Shown piece after piece: positions 1 through 8,401 of a stretch of 64,000 bases of DNA. The notes below the pieces were generated by a model. The model was not told the origin of the DNA, searched no databases, and saw nothing but the letters and a program-made list of their open reading frames with translations. Position numbers and translations under genes: made by a program. Position 1 is the stretch's first letter. Each line of letters starts with the position of its first letter. Source of the stretch: Burkholderia ubonensis (GTDB lineage: Bacteria > Pseudomonadota > Gammaproteobacteria > Burkholderiales > Burkholderiaceae); contig NZ_CADFEB010000009.1 in assembly GCF_902833085.1 (NCBI RefSeq), positions 124,001 through 188,000 on the forward strand, written 5' to 3'.

Positions 1-36
1 CGAATTGATTTCGCTCGTGCAGTTGGGCAGCCAACC

Positions 37-66
37 AAAAAAAGAGCGCTGCCTCAAGCAGCGCTC
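37..66 (-). terminator. Intrinsic terminator of the hpnN-mlaA operon
   Basis: A 9-bp perfect stem (GAGCGCTGC at 44-52 pairing with GCAGCGCTC at 58-66, 5-base loop) is followed on the minus strand by a run of T (A run at 37-43 on the plus strand). It lies just after the stop codon of the leftward mlaA gene, so it should end that transcript. Confidence 0.85.
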
Positions 67-92
67 CTGATGGTCATCGGGCCGATGCCCTG

Positions 93-1031
93 CTACTTTG
101 CCGCGGGACCGCTCGCAGGCACCGCCGGCGTCGCAGCCGGCGCACTCGCCGGCATCGCACTGCCCGCCCCCGGATCGTCATATTGCGGCAGACCCGGCGC
201 GGCCGGCGCGCTGGCCGGCGCCCCGCCCGACTCGCCCGGATCCTCGTAGCTCGGCAGCCCGGGCGCCGCCGGCGTGCCGGCGGGCTTGCCGCCCGGCGTC
301 GCTTCACTCCCCGACTCATCCGGCTCGTTGTATTGCGGCAGCGCGCTCGGCGCGGACTCGCTCTTGTAGGTCAGCGACTTGCGCTGCTGCAGGTATGCGT
401 CGCGGACGAACGAGTACGGATCGAGCGCCGCCTGCTTCAGCAGGTCGGTCGCGCCGAGCAGGTCCGAACGCGCGCTCACGAACTGCATCACGTACATCGG
501 ATTGCGCGCGGCCGGCTCGATGTAGTTGAGCAGATTGAAGCGCACGTCGACCGCGCGGCCGACGCCGTCGCGGATCGTGCTCGGCCCGAACACCGGCAGC
601 ACCAGATACGGGCCGGACGGCACACCCCAGCGCGCGAGCGTCAGGCCGAAATCCTGGTGATGTTTCGGCAGCCCCGCGGGCGTCGCGATGTCGATCAGGC
701 CGCCGACGCCGAACAGCGAGTTCATCGCGACGCGCATCAGGTCCTGCGTCGCATCGGTGATCCGCAGCTGCAGCAGGTTGTTCGCGATGTTGCCGAGGTC
801 GCCGAGGTTCGAGAAGAAGTTGCTGATCGCCGTGCGCACCGGCGTCGGCGTGACCTTCTGGTAGCCCTTTGCGATCGGCACCGCGATGTTCCGGTCGACG
901 GTGTCGTTGAACGTGTACACCGCGCGGTTCATCGGCTCGAGCGGATCGGACGGATTGCGGTTGGGGCCGGTCGCGCAGCCGCTCAGCAGCGCGCCAGCGG
1001 CGACGGTGGCCGCAATGGTTCTTTTATTCAT
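93..1031 (-). CDS. mlaA: MlaA/VacJ-family outer-membrane lipoprotein
   Basis: 312-residue MlaA (VacJ) family lipoprotein, known elsewhere to sit in the outer membrane and pass phospholipids to the periplasmic MlaC carrier. The N-terminus has a lipobox (LLSGC, lipidated Cys about residue 19), followed by the typical '[15 protein letters not shown]' opening and the '[13 protein letters not shown]' core. Residues about 30-235 are the MlaA domain. Residues about 240-312 are an extra Pro/Ala/Gly-rich tail with three LP-x-Y-x-(E/D)-P repeats, absent from the short E. coli protein. Its start overlaps the end of hpnN by 8 bases, so the two are probably translated from one message. The link to hopanoid or phospholipid traffic is inferred from the family and from the hpnN neighbour. 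Confidence 0.9.
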   Translation of the reverse strand: MNKRTIAATVAAGALLSGCATGPNRNPSDPLEPMNRAVYTFNDTVDRNIAVPIAKGYQKVTPTPVRTAISNFFSNLGDLGNIANNLLQLRITDATQDLMRVAMNSLFGVGGLIDIATPAGLPKHHQDFGLTLARWGVPSGPYLVLPVFGPSTIRDGVGRAVDVRFNLLNYIEPAARNPMYVMQFVSARSDLLGATDLLKQAALDPYSFVRDAYLQQRKSLTYKSESAPSALPQYNEPDESGSEATPGGKPAGTPAAPGLPSYEDPGESGGAPASAPAAPGLPQYDDPGAGSAMPASAPAATPAVPASGPAAK

Positions 1032-3657
1032 TGATTCCTTGCGATTGGTTCTGCGCGCGCTTCACGCGCGGTTTGCCCATGAGTACCGGCTGGAACACCA
1101 CGGCGCCGATCAGCGTGCACGTCAGCGCGAGTGCGAGCAGCTTGCCCATGCTGGACGTGCCGGGGTGATGCGACAGCCACAGGCTGCCGAATGCGGTGGC
1201 CGTGGTCGCGGCGCTGAACAGCACCGCATGCGTGAGGCTCGAATGCAGCAGGCCGGTCTGCCCGGCGCGCCACGCCATCACGAAATACACCTTGAACGCG
1301 ACGCCGACGCCGAGCATCAGCGGCAGCGCGATGATGTTGGCGAAGTTGAGCGACATGCCGAACACGACGCACAGCTCGAGCGTCACGATGCCCGACACGA
1401 GCAGCGGCACCAGCGTGCGCAGCACGTCGCCGAAACGGCGCAGCGTGATCCACAGCAGGATCGTGATCGATACGATCGACCACAGCGCCGCATGCAGGAA
1501 CGCGTTGATGATGGTGTCGGCCGAATGCAGGATCGAGATCGGCCCGCCGATCGCGCCCGGCTCGGCGGCCTTCACGGCCGTCGCGAAGCGGCGCAGCATC
1601 GTGTCGTCGCCCGGATCGACGCCCTTCGGCACCTGCGGCGAGATCTGCACGAGCGCATGGCCGTCCGGCGCGACCCAGTCGCGCACGAGCTGCGGCGGCA
1701 GCGAGCCGCGCGTGATCTCCTGCGGCTGGAGCAACGTTGCGAGCTGGCTGAGCGCGGTGCGCAGCGTATCGGAGAACGCGCGTTCGGCGCGGTCGCGCGT
1801 CGCGGCGTCGGCGGCCGCGAGCTTCGCGAGCGACGCCGACAGGTGCTGCGCGGCCGCCGCGCCCGGGCCCGGATGATCCTCGGCCGCGTAGCCCAGCAGG
1901 TCCGACACGCGCTTGAGCGCGGCGACGCGCTGCGCGTCGGTCGCGGGCGGCGCGGCGGGCTGGGTCAGCGCGGGCAGCAGCTCGCTCGCGGCGGCGGCGA
2001 TCGACGCGCGCTTGGCCGGCTGGTCGGCCGGGATGAAGGTCGACAGCGTCGTCGTGCGACCGACTTCGGGCAGCGCGCCGAGACGCTTCGCGGCCGCGTC
2101 GGCTTCGGCGAGCGACGGCGCGAGCAGCGTGACGTCGTTGACCGACGCCTCCGGCGAATCCTTCAGCGCGAGCAGTGTCGCCATCGATTCGCTGGATGGG
2201 TCCTTCAGGTGCAGCGGGTTGAAATCGAAGTGCAGGAACTTGAGCAGCGGCAGCGCGCCGATCACGACCGCGAGCGTGCCGATCAGGATCGGCTTGCGGT
2301 GCGCGTCGAGGAACTCGTCGACCGGTGCGAGCATCGGAAAGCCCGGCGCCTTCGATTCGCCCGGCGGCGCGAACAGGCGCAGCAGCGCGGGCAGCAGCGT
2401 GACGGTGGTGGCCAGCGCGACGAACATGCCGACGCCTGCGATCAGGCCGAGCTCGGACACGCCGCGATACGCGGTCGGGATGAACGAGAAGAAGCTGGCC
2501 GCAACCGCCGTAGTCGCGAGCGCGAGCGGCATGCCCATCGAGTGCGCGGCGCCGATCAGCGCGTGGTCGATGCGCGGGTCGCGGAAGCGCTCCTCGCGGT
2601 ACTTCACGCCGTACTGGATCGAGAAATCGACGCCGAGGCCGACGAACAGCACCATGAACGCGACCGAGATCATGTTCAGCGAACCGACCATCATCAGGCC
2701 GAGCGCGGCGGTGACGGCGAGGCCGACGAACAGCGTGACGATCACCGAGCCGATCATCCGCTTCGAGCGCAGCGCGAGCCACAGGATGACGAGCACGGCG
2801 AGCAGCGTGAGGGCGCCGTTGAGCGCCGCGCCGTCCTGCACCGACGCGAATTCGTCGTCGGCGAGCGGCTGCTCGCCGGTCAGCCGCACGACCGCGCCGA
2901 AGCGCTTCTCGAGGTCGAGCGCGCGCGCGGTGTCGCGGATCGTCCGGCTCGCTTCCTCGCCGGCCTTCAGCGCGCCGTAGTTCACCACCGGCTGCACGGT
3001 GACGAACGCGCGCGCGGGCTGCTTCGCGGCGTCGTTGTCGACGAGCGCGCGCCACGAGAACGCGGCGGGCTTGCCGGCCAGCACGTCGTCGACCGTCGCG
3101 GCGCTGCGCGACAGCAGCTTGGCCATTGCCGGCAGCTTCACCTGGCCGGTCAGGAGCGGCTGGCCGAGCGTCGTCGACAGCGTGGTCGCGAGCCCGGTCA
3201 GGCTCGGGTTCTTCGCGAGCTCGTTGACGAGCGGACGCGCGCGCGCGAGTTCCGACGTGGTGTCCGCGACTTCCTGCGGCGGCAGGAACAGCAGCCCGTT
3301 GTGCTCGAAGAACGGGCCGCCGCCGGGCTCGGCGACCTGGCCGATGCGGCCGGCCTCGGCCTGCTTCTGCAGCGCGGCCGTCAGCGTATGCGCGGCGGCC
3401 GTCGCGAATTCGGGCGCGGGGGCTTCGACGACCGCGAGGATCGTGCCGTCGCGTTGCGGAAACGCGCGGTCGATGCCCTTGCCGAGCGCCGCCCATTGAG
3501 GCTCGGCGTCGACGAGCTTGCTGATGTCCGTATTGATCTTGAAGTGACGCGCGACGTAGACGCCGCTCATGGCGGCGATGATCAGCGACAGCACGACGAC
3601 CCAGACCGGGCGTCGGACCGACCACGCGACGAGTCGAATGATGAGATTGGTCACCAT
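1024..3657 (-). CDS. hpnN: HpnN-type RND/MMPL transporter
   Basis: 877-residue RND-superfamily exporter of the MMPL/HpnN group, which moves hopanoids or related lipids to the outer membrane. An N-terminal transmembrane helix (about residues 10-30) precedes a periplasmic domain. Two hydrophobic blocks of five to six helices follow (about residues 280-440 and 740-860). Conserved RND elements include '[17 protein letters not shown]' in the first block and '[17 protein letters not shown]' in the second. The ATG at 3657 was chosen because the protein opens there with the usual MVTNLIIRL-type start; the open frame upstream has no such sequence. It is first in a leftward operon with mlaA and is divergent from an mlaC/hpnM-type gene, the arrangement expected of a lipid-transport set. 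Other hopanoid biosynthesis genes are not in the window. Confidence 0.87.
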   Translation of the reverse strand: MVTNLIIRLVAWSVRRPVWVVVLSLIIAAMSGVYVARHFKINTDISKLVDAEPQWAALGKGIDRAFPQRDGTILAVVEAPAPEFATAAAHTLTAALQKQAEAGRIGQVAEPGGGPFFEHNGLLFLPPQEVADTTSELARARPLVNELAKNPSLTGLATTLSTTLGQPLLTGQVKLPAMAKLLSRSAATVDDVLAGKPAAFSWRALVDNDAAKQPARAFVTVQPVVNYGALKAGEEASRTIRDTARALDLEKRFGAVVRLTGEQPLADDEFASVQDGAALNGALTLLAVLVILWLALRSKRMIGSVIVTLFVGLAVTAALGLMMVGSLNMISVAFMVLFVGLGVDFSIQYGVKYREERFRDPRIDHALIGAAHSMGMPLALATTAVAASFFSFIPTAYRGVSELGLIAGVGMFVALATTVTLLPALLRLFAPPGESKAPGFPMLAPVDEFLDAHRKPILIGTLAVVIGALPLLKFLHFDFNPLHLKDPSSESMATLLALKDSPEASVNDVTLLAPSLAEADAAAKRLGALPEVGRTTTLSTFIPADQPAKRASIAAAASELLPALTQPAAPPATDAQRVAALKRVSDLLGYAAEDHPGPGAAAAQHLSASLAKLAAADAATRDRAERAFSDTLRTALSQLATLLQPQEITRGSLPPQLVRDWVAPDGHALVQISPQVPKGVDPGDDTMLRRFATAVKAAEPGAIGGPISILHSADTIINAFLHAALWSIVSITILLWITLRRFGDVLRTLVPLLVSGIVTLELCVVFGMSLNFANIIALPLMLGVGVAFKVYFVMAWRAGQTGLLHSSLTHAVLFSAATTATAFGSLWLSHHPGTSSMGKLLALALTCTLIGAVVFQPVLMGKPRVKRAQNQSQGINE

Positions 3658-3977
3658 GAGGTGGTGGGGTGGGGCTCGAAAAGGCAAAGTGTCCAAGTAT
3701 ACCGGCGCAGCGCGGCGGCGGTCGTGACGTTGGGGGTTGTGCGGCCGGAAGTATCTTTTCCTGTCGGAGGGGGAATCGGCGCGGGGCCGGGTTCCCGGCA
3801 TAGGTAAGCATTTGTTTACTTTCCTCGAGCCGCCGTTTCTGGTCGTGCCTGTGACAATCCGGCTTGAAAGGTAACAGTCGGTCACGGCGCGGCAGGCGTG
3901 TGTCAGGCCCGGTATACTTGCGTCGACCGGACGGCGCGCCGCGCCGTCCGTTTTTCCTTAGCGAGTGCGATATCCGT
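3658..3977 (+). promoter_or_regulatory. Divergent hpnN / hpnM promoter region with leader hairpin
   Basis: 320-base intergenic region. A good -10 box (TATACT, 3913-3918) precedes a strong hairpin (GGACGGCGC at 3929-3937, loop GCC, GCGCCGTCC at 3941-3949) followed by GTTTTTCC. The hairpin looks like an intrinsic terminator but lies only 28 bases before the start of the rightward mlaC-type gene, so it would form in its own leader. No clear TTGACA-type -35 box was found. Nothing coding is seen in the rest. Confidence 0.45.
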
Positions 3978-4574
3978 ATGAAACGTCATTTGTTTGCTTT
4001 TCTCGCCGCGGCCACCGTGTCGATTTCCGCTTTCGCGCAGAGTGCGCCGGTCGACGTGGTTCGCAATGCGGTCGAGGGCACCGTCAATGCGATGAAGGCC
4101 GATCCGGTCGCGCGCGGCGGCGACATGGCGAAGGTCACGCAGGTGGTCGAGGCGCGCTTCCTGCCCGCGACGAATTTCGAGCGCACGACCCGCATCGCGG
4201 TCGGCGACGCATGGAAGCAGGCGACGCCGCAACAGCAGCAGGAGCTGTACAAGCAATTCAAGCTGCTGATGACGCGCACTTATGCCGCGTCGCTCGCGCA
4301 GCTCGGCAACCAGGATGCGAAGTTCTCGTTCAAGGCGGGCGGCGCGTCGGGCGCCGACGCGCTCGTGCAGTCGACGGTGACGACGCCGGGCGACAGCCAG
4401 TCGGTCGGCTACCGGCTCGGCAAGATCGGCAACGACTGGAAGATCTACGACATCGACATGTCGGGCGCGTGGCTGATCCAGGTCTATCAGGGGCAGTTCA
4501 AGAGCCAGCTCGCGCAGGGCGGCATCGACGGGCTGATCGCGTTCCTGCAGAAGCACAACGCGCGGACGAACTGA
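3978..4574 (+). CDS. hpnM: MlaC/HpnM-type periplasmic lipid-binding protein
   Basis: 198-residue MlaC/Ttg2D (toluene-tolerance) family protein. This family carries lipids across the periplasm between inner- and outer-membrane partners. A Sec signal peptide (MKRHLF...SAFA, cut before QSAP) precedes the MlaC domain, recognised by 'FLPATNFERTTRIAVGDAW', the Gln-rich helix before 'LYKQFKLLMTRTYAASL' and a terminal 'WKIYDIDMSGAWLIQVYQGQF'. The ATG at 3978 gives a normal signal peptide, whereas the open frame upstream does not. It is divergent from hpnN-mlaA, which are its likely partners. Whether hopanoid or phospholipid is carried cannot be told from sequence; the hpnM name rests on the hpnN neighbour. 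Confidence 0.85.
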   Translation: MKRHLFAFLAAATVSISAFAQSAPVDVVRNAVEGTVNAMKADPVARGGDMAKVTQVVEARFLPATNFERTTRIAVGDAWKQATPQQQQELYKQFKLLMTRTYAASLAQLGNQDAKFSFKAGGASGADALVQSTVTTPGDSQSVGYRLGKIGNDWKIYDIDMSGAWLIQVYQGQFKSQLAQGGIDGLIAFLQKHNARTN

Positions 4575-4678
4575 CGGTCGGACGCGATTTGCGACTGGAA
4601 TGCGGCCCGTCGGCGGCCGGCTCGTTTAGCCTTTCTGTCGAGACGCCAACCAGCGGAACGTGAACGCTGACACCATGA

Positions 4679-4709
4679 CGCCCCGGTCGCGAATGCGGCC
4701 GGGGCGTTT
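4679..4709 (+). terminator. Intrinsic terminator after hpnM
   Basis: Perfect 8-bp stem CGCCCCGG (4679-4686) with CCGGGGCG (4699-4706) and a short T run after it. Placed 105 bases after the mlaC-type stop codon, it is the likely end of that transcript. Confidence 0.7.
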
Positions 4710-4875
4710 CACATTGCGCGGTGTCCGGCGACCTCGACGCGAGGAATCAATGTCGGGCGGGACGCGGCGGATCTGCTACGAAAATCTGTTCGGCAAAGCG
4801 CTGAACGGCATTTTGCTTTCGGCCAGCACGTTGCGTTTGCAATGGCATGGAGGTTGGCCGTACGCGAAGCACTGC

Positions 4876-5094
4876 TTATGGCTCGCGTCGTTGATTTTCC
4901 TCGATGGCTTGCCGTAGCGCCTTGCGAAGCCTGCGGTTCTCGATGAGCAATGCGACGATCGTAATCGCCAGGATAATCGCCGGCGCCTCTTTCCCCGAAA
5001 TACGAGCGAACACGCTCGCCAACCCGGCACACAAAAGCGCAACCAGCAACAACAGTAACCGGTCCTTCCACCACGCACGTGAAGCCTGTTTCAC
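4876..5094 (-). CDS. Small single-pass membrane protein, unknown function
   Basis: 72-residue protein starting at GTG (5094) with a good ribosome-binding sequence (GAGGTG) six bases upstream. It has basic ends, one or two hydrophobic segments (about residues 12-30 and 38-52) and a strongly charged C-terminal tail (RRLRKALRQAIEENQRREP). The hydrophobic and basic pattern and the SD make it a more credible gene than the two longer overlapping frames in the same place, which have no such features. I recognise no family. It lies just before the transposase-remnant island and is alone on its strand. Confidence 0.5.
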   Translation of the reverse strand: MKQASRAWWKDRLLLLLVALLCAGLASVFARISGKEAPAIILAITIVALLIENRRLRKALRQAIEENQRREP

Positions 5095-5469
5095 GTCGCC
5101 ACCTCAGCTGTATCTGCGGCGAGCGGACGCTGCCCTTCCATCACCGACATCCGCGATACGGAACATCGCGATTTCACTCCTCGATTCAGATTACCGATAC
5201 CTGCTTGTGATGCCGATTGCCGCATGACGAGTTCGTGCACGCGTCATGCGAATCACGATCGCGTCGCTTGTTGTGGAAAGCGAAAGAATTCCATCGACCT
5301 TGGTGGAGGTCGATTGGACAAGTATGAAATTGGAAGGCGAATTGCGCGTGAGCACTGTCCAACGGCAAATGAGCCTGTTGCCGCGCGTCTCCAGCGGGCG
5401 ATGAGCCCGGAGCGAAGGAAACACGCCAGTGTATCGCCTGCGATGTCCTTGTGTGCCGGGAGCCTGATT

Positions 5470-5806
5470 CGGACTTATGGCCCGGTGTGCGTTCGATCGT
5501 GATGGTCGAGGTCGCTCGGGAAATCGGCGATGCCAAGACGACCGAGCGGCGTTACTACGTGTCGAGGCTGTCTGCCGACGTCGTACGGATTCCATGGGTC
5601 GTGCGGGCGCATAGGCGTATCGAGATCAGCATGCGCTGGGAGTCGGACATGGCCTTCGGTGAAGACCAAGGCAGGGTTCGCATCAACAACGCCACCCGGA
5701 ACTTTGCGATCCTGCGCCGCATCTGCCTGAACCTGCTCAAAGCGGGTGCCAGTGACGCCCGCTGCACCGCTGTTCTCCGTTTGTGACATTTCGTGCGATT
5801 GCCCTG
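5470..5806 (+). pseudogene. ISAs1-family transposase 3' remnant (left copy)
   Basis: Degenerate C-terminal fragment of an ISAs1-family (DDE, H-repeat-like) transposase. The readable frame contains 'ERRYYVSRLSADV', then the block corresponding to the family's 'HWGIEN.LHWVLDV.FGEDQ.R.R' (here 'HRRIEISMRWESDMAFGEDQ') and 'NFAILRRICLNLLK'. The first half of the gene and both element ends are missing. About 45 bases after 'LNLL' that are present in the right-hand copy (7431-7646) are deleted here. Bases 5637-5806 form a direct repeat with that copy, the two enclosing the hcp-effector-immunity genes. The stretch 5095-5469 holds no gene I can support. Confidence 0.7.
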
Positions 5807-5916
5807 CGTTGCAATACATTGGATTCTGCTTTTCGGTTTTGTCTGATTGACGCTTCAAGCTTCATCTTTCATTGTTTGGTTGGTTTGATCTTTCGTTTTC
5901 TAATTGGGAGGGGAGA

Positions 5917-6399
5917 ATGGCGCAGGATATTTTCTTAAAGCTAACGGGTATAGCGGGCGAATCGATGGATGCCGATCATTCGAACGAAATCGAGGTGCTG
6001 ACGTGGGATTGGTCAGTGAGCCAGCAATCTAATATGCATATGGGGAGTGGTGGAGGCGCAGGCAGATGCACTGTTGATGATCTGACCTTTGAGCACTACA
6101 TCGACCGTGCTACGCCGAATCTGGTTCAGTATTGCCTGACGGGAAAGCATATTGAACGCGCCGTACTGATAATGCGCAAGGCTGGTGGCGCGCCGCTCGA
6201 ATATCTCACTATCACGATGGAGGACGTGCTCATTACCCAGGTCAAGCCTGTTAGCAACACTAACATGCGGGTTCCGCGCGAAGAAGTTCGATTGTCCTTT
6301 GCTCGTATGAGGCAGGAATATGTGGTTCAGAATTCCCGGGGTGGTAATGCCGGGGCTGTGAGCATGGGCTACGACATCAAGGCCAATAAGGCAATTTAA
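5917..6399 (+). CDS. hcp: Hcp1-family type VI secretion tube protein
   Basis: 160-residue Hcp protein, the subunit of the type VI secretion inner tube and a carrier for small effectors. The opening 'MAQDIFLKLTGIAGES', 'DHSNEIEVLTWDWSVSQ' and 'YCLTGKHIERAVLIMRKAGG' match the Hcp1 family, and length and order are complete. The ATG at 5917 follows a strong GGAGGGGAG ribosome-binding site; the frame upstream of it is not Hcp-like. It is 15 bases ahead of an amidase gene, so it probably travels as a carrier-cargo pair. No T6SS sheath, baseplate or ClpV gene is in the window, so this is an orphan Hcp module that would use an apparatus encoded elsewhere. Confidence 0.93.
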   Translation: MAQDIFLKLTGIAGESMDADHSNEIEVLTWDWSVSQQSNMHMGSGGGAGRCTVDDLTFEHYIDRATPNLVQYCLTGKHIERAVLIMRKAGGAPLEYLTITMEDVLITQVKPVSNTNMRVPREEVRLSFARMRQEYVVQNSRGGNAGAVSMGYDIKANKAI

Positions 6400-6414
6400 C
6401 GATAGGGATGTGCA

Positions 6415-7008
6415 ATGTTGTTTATTTCAAAACAAGGTCATGTCGACGCCGAGCGCATCAAGGTTAAGATTTTTTCAACAATTGAGCGAGGTCAGATGTC
6501 CAAGGTGAATGGAATCGTCGTTCACCAAACAGATGGAACTGCAGCCAGTAGCACGTTTAATAGCTATGCGGAAAGCGGGGCGAACGGAGCGCACTTCTTG
6601 ATAGACAAGAATGGAGCCATTTATCAAACCGCCTCGGTGTATAAACGAACCAATCATGTTGGATTGCTAAAATCTCGATGTCTTGTGGAAAAGAAATGTA
6701 GCCCATCCGAATTCGAGAAGGTGTCTTCTATGGTTGGAAGATTTAAAAAATTATCAGGGATGGAATACAAGAGAGATTTTCCGGATAGGTATCCTGGGAA
6801 TGCGGATTCTATTGGTATAGAGATCGTTGGTCGCATGGATAGAAAAACAAACATTTACGAGGTTGTAAATGATGAACAAAATGAATCTTTGAGGTGGCTT
6901 GTGAAGGAGCTTTGCGACACATTAGGAGTATCTTTTTCCGAGATATACAGGCATCCCGATGTGTCGTACAAGAGGGAAACTGAAGCGGGTACTGCAAAAT
7001 GGGATTGA
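6415..7008 (+). CDS. N-acetylmuramoyl-L-alanine amidase-fold protein, candidate T6SS effector
   Basis: 197-residue amidase_2/PGRP-fold protein expected to cut peptidoglycan between MurNAc and the stem peptide. Visible motifs are 'GIVVHQTDG' (zinc His37), 'GAHFLIDKNGAIYQ', 'NHVG' (His81), 'SIGIEIVG' (Glu136, the usual catalytic Glu) and 'HPDVSYKRETEAG' (second zinc His180). In AmpD the third zinc ligand is the Asp ten residues after that His; here it is Glu190, and the Lys two before it is Glu188. No signal peptide is seen, which suits delivery by the T6SS. It is 15 bases after hcp and overlaps the next gene by 10 bases. Codon use is much more A+T-rich than in the flanking catabolic genes, a sign of transfer. 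The effector role is inferred from context. Confidence 0.8.
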   Translation: MLFISKQGHVDAERIKVKIFSTIERGQMSKVNGIVVHQTDGTAASSTFNSYAESGANGAHFLIDKNGAIYQTASVYKRTNHVGLLKSRCLVEKKCSPSEFEKVSSMVGRFKKLSGMEYKRDFPDRYPGNADSIGIEIVGRMDRKTNIYEVVNDEQNESLRWLVKELCDTLGVSFSEIYRHPDVSYKRETEAGTAKWD

Positions 7009-7412
7009 TATATAAATCGCTCTTGTTCGCGTACATTTTTTTGTTTTGCTGTGCCTCCCAGGCAAGAGGGGTGAAGGCTATTGAGATTCGCGAATATGGG
7101 AAGAGTAGGGAGGGTGATGCGGTGAATGCCTGTAAAAAATTTCAACCTACTGTCAGGCAGGTCAGAAACTTTTTCTTAAAGGCTTATCCTGTCGAGGGGT
7201 ATATGTTTTCTCATGAGCGCTATTCATCGTGTTATGCAAAGGGGACGTTGAGGTTTGATGATGGTAGTTCGGGGACGTGGGAGCTATCTTCGAGCGGCGT
7301 TGCGACATTTATCTTCACAAGAGGGGATGTAGTGACGCTTTATTATAAAAATAATAAATGGTACGACCCATTTGCTTGCACTTATGGGCTTGGCGACGTT
7401 GGGGAATGCTAG
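6999..7412 (+). CDS. Exported small protein, candidate immunity protein to the amidase
   Basis: 137-residue protein with a clear Sec signal peptide (hydrophobic residues 7-18, cut about SQA-R) and a small mature domain with four cysteines (Cys45, 78, 127 and the C-terminal Cys137), which could make two disulfides in the periplasm. I recognise no family. Its ATG overlaps the amidase stop by 10 bases, so translation is coupled to the effector gene. A periplasmic partner directly after a peptidoglycan-cutting effector is the standard layout of T6SS effector-immunity pairs, which is the basis for the call. Base composition is A+T-rich like the amidase. Confidence 0.65.
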   Translation: MGLIYKSLLFAYIFLFCCASQARGVKAIEIREYGKSREGDAVNACKKFQPTVRQVRNFFLKAYPVEGYMFSHERYSSCYAKGTLRFDDGSSGTWELSSSGVATFIFTRGDVVTLYYKNNKWYDPFACTYGLGDVGEC

Positions 7413-7430
7413 ATTGCCGGGCCGTGTGAG

Positions 7431-7646
7431 CTGTGAGTTGGACATGGCCTCCGGTGAAGACCCATGCAGGGTTCGCGTCGACAACGCCACCCAGAACTTT
7501 GCGGTCCCGCACCGAGTCTGTCTGAACCTGCACAAAGCAGATACGGCTACGAACGCCGGCATCAAGAATCGACGGCTCAAAGCGGGTGCCAGCGACGGTT
7601 ATCGCGCCGACGTTCTCCTTTTGTGGCCGTTCGTGCGATTGCCCTG
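7431..7646 (+). pseudogene. ISAs1-family transposase 3' remnant (right copy)
   Basis: Second, shorter remnant of the same transposase C-terminus. The readable frame gives 'DMASGEDPCRVRVDNATQNF', 'CLNLHKADTATNAGIKNRRL' and 'KAGASD', corresponding to the family's last 60-70 residues. It is a diverged direct repeat of 5637-5806, keeping about 45 bases that the left copy has lost, and both copies share the following non-coding TCGTGCGATTGCCCTG. It closes the right side of the Hcp cassette. No terminal inverted repeats are left. Confidence 0.65.
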
Positions 7647-7677
7647 GCGCGTGGCGTGAGCTACCCGGGTTTCGCCC

Positions 7678-8361
7678 CTACCGCCGCCGATGCTCGACCG
7701 CGAACTTGATCAGCTCGGCCTGTCCTTCGATGTCGAGCTTGCGTTTCAGGTTGAGCCGGTGCGTCTCGACGGTGCGCACCGACAGCCCGGTCTGCTGCGC
7801 GATCTGCTTGCTCGACAGGCCTTCGGCGAGCGCATCGAGGATGTCGCGCTCGCGCGGCGTCAGGCGATCGAGCGGCGACGCCGCCGCGCTGGCGTGGATC
7901 ATCCGCGCGGCGAGCCCTTCGCTGAAGAACGTGTGGCCCGCAAGCACCGCGCCGATCGCGCGGACGATCTCGCTCGCCGGCGAATCCTTCAGCAGGTAGC
8001 CGCTCGCGCCGGCGCGCACGGCCTGCGTCACGTATTCGACGTTGTCGTGCATCGACAGCATCAGCACGCGGATGCCGGGAAAGCGCTCGTGGAACACGCC
8101 TGCGAGCGCGATGCCGTTCATGCCGTTCATGCCGACGTCCATCAGCGCGAGATCGGGTTCGAGCGATTCGGCAAGCGCCAGCGCCTCGTCGGCATTGCCG
8201 GCCTCGCCGACGACCGACAGGTCGGCCGCCTCGAGCCGCATCCGCAGGCCGTCGCGCACGAGCGGATGGTCGTCGACGAGCAGAAGGCGGGCGACCGGCT
8301 GGGCGACCGGCTGGGCGACGGAGTCGGCGGGGAGCCTTGCGGGGGTGTCCGGGGCGCTCAT
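7678..8361 (-). CDS. NarL/FixJ-family response regulator
   Basis: 227-residue response regulator: receiver domain (about residues 25-140, phospho-acceptor Asp75 in 'LALMDVGMNG', 'LMLSMHD', 'GYLLKD') and LuxR-type helix-turn-helix (about 160-225, 'LTPRERDILDALAEGLSSKQ', 'SVRTVETHRLNLKRKL'). It lies 40 bases after the sensor kinase gene and is certainly its partner. Two starts are possible: ATG 8361, or TTG 8367, which is better placed behind an AAGGAG site. Codons near the start contain a 12-bp tandem duplication (8291-8314) giving the repeat 'AQPVAQPVA'. The target genes are not evident. Confidence 0.88.
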   Translation of the reverse strand: MSAPDTPARLPADSVAQPVAQPVARLLLVDDHPLVRDGLRMRLEAADLSVVGEAGNADEALALAESLEPDLALMDVGMNGMNGIALAGVFHERFPGIRVLMLSMHDNVEYVTQAVRAGASGYLLKDSPASEIVRAIGAVLAGHTFFSEGLAARMIHASAAASPLDRLTPRERDILDALAEGLSSKQIAQQTGLSVRTVETHRLNLKRKLDIEGQAELIKFAVEHRRR

Positions 8362-8401
8362 GGGCAATGGGTCTCCTTGAATCGAGTGGCGGCGCGCGCG
8401 G

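Noticed and set aside
886-3807. Very long plus-strand frame (about 970 codons) opposite hpnN
   Set aside because: Arg-rich, without any domain; a typical antisense shadow of a G+C-rich gene whose minus-strand product is a clear RND transporter.
5224-5502. 92-codon frame upstream of the left transposase remnant
   Set aside because: No similarity, and the flanking sequence is decayed; not supported as a gene.
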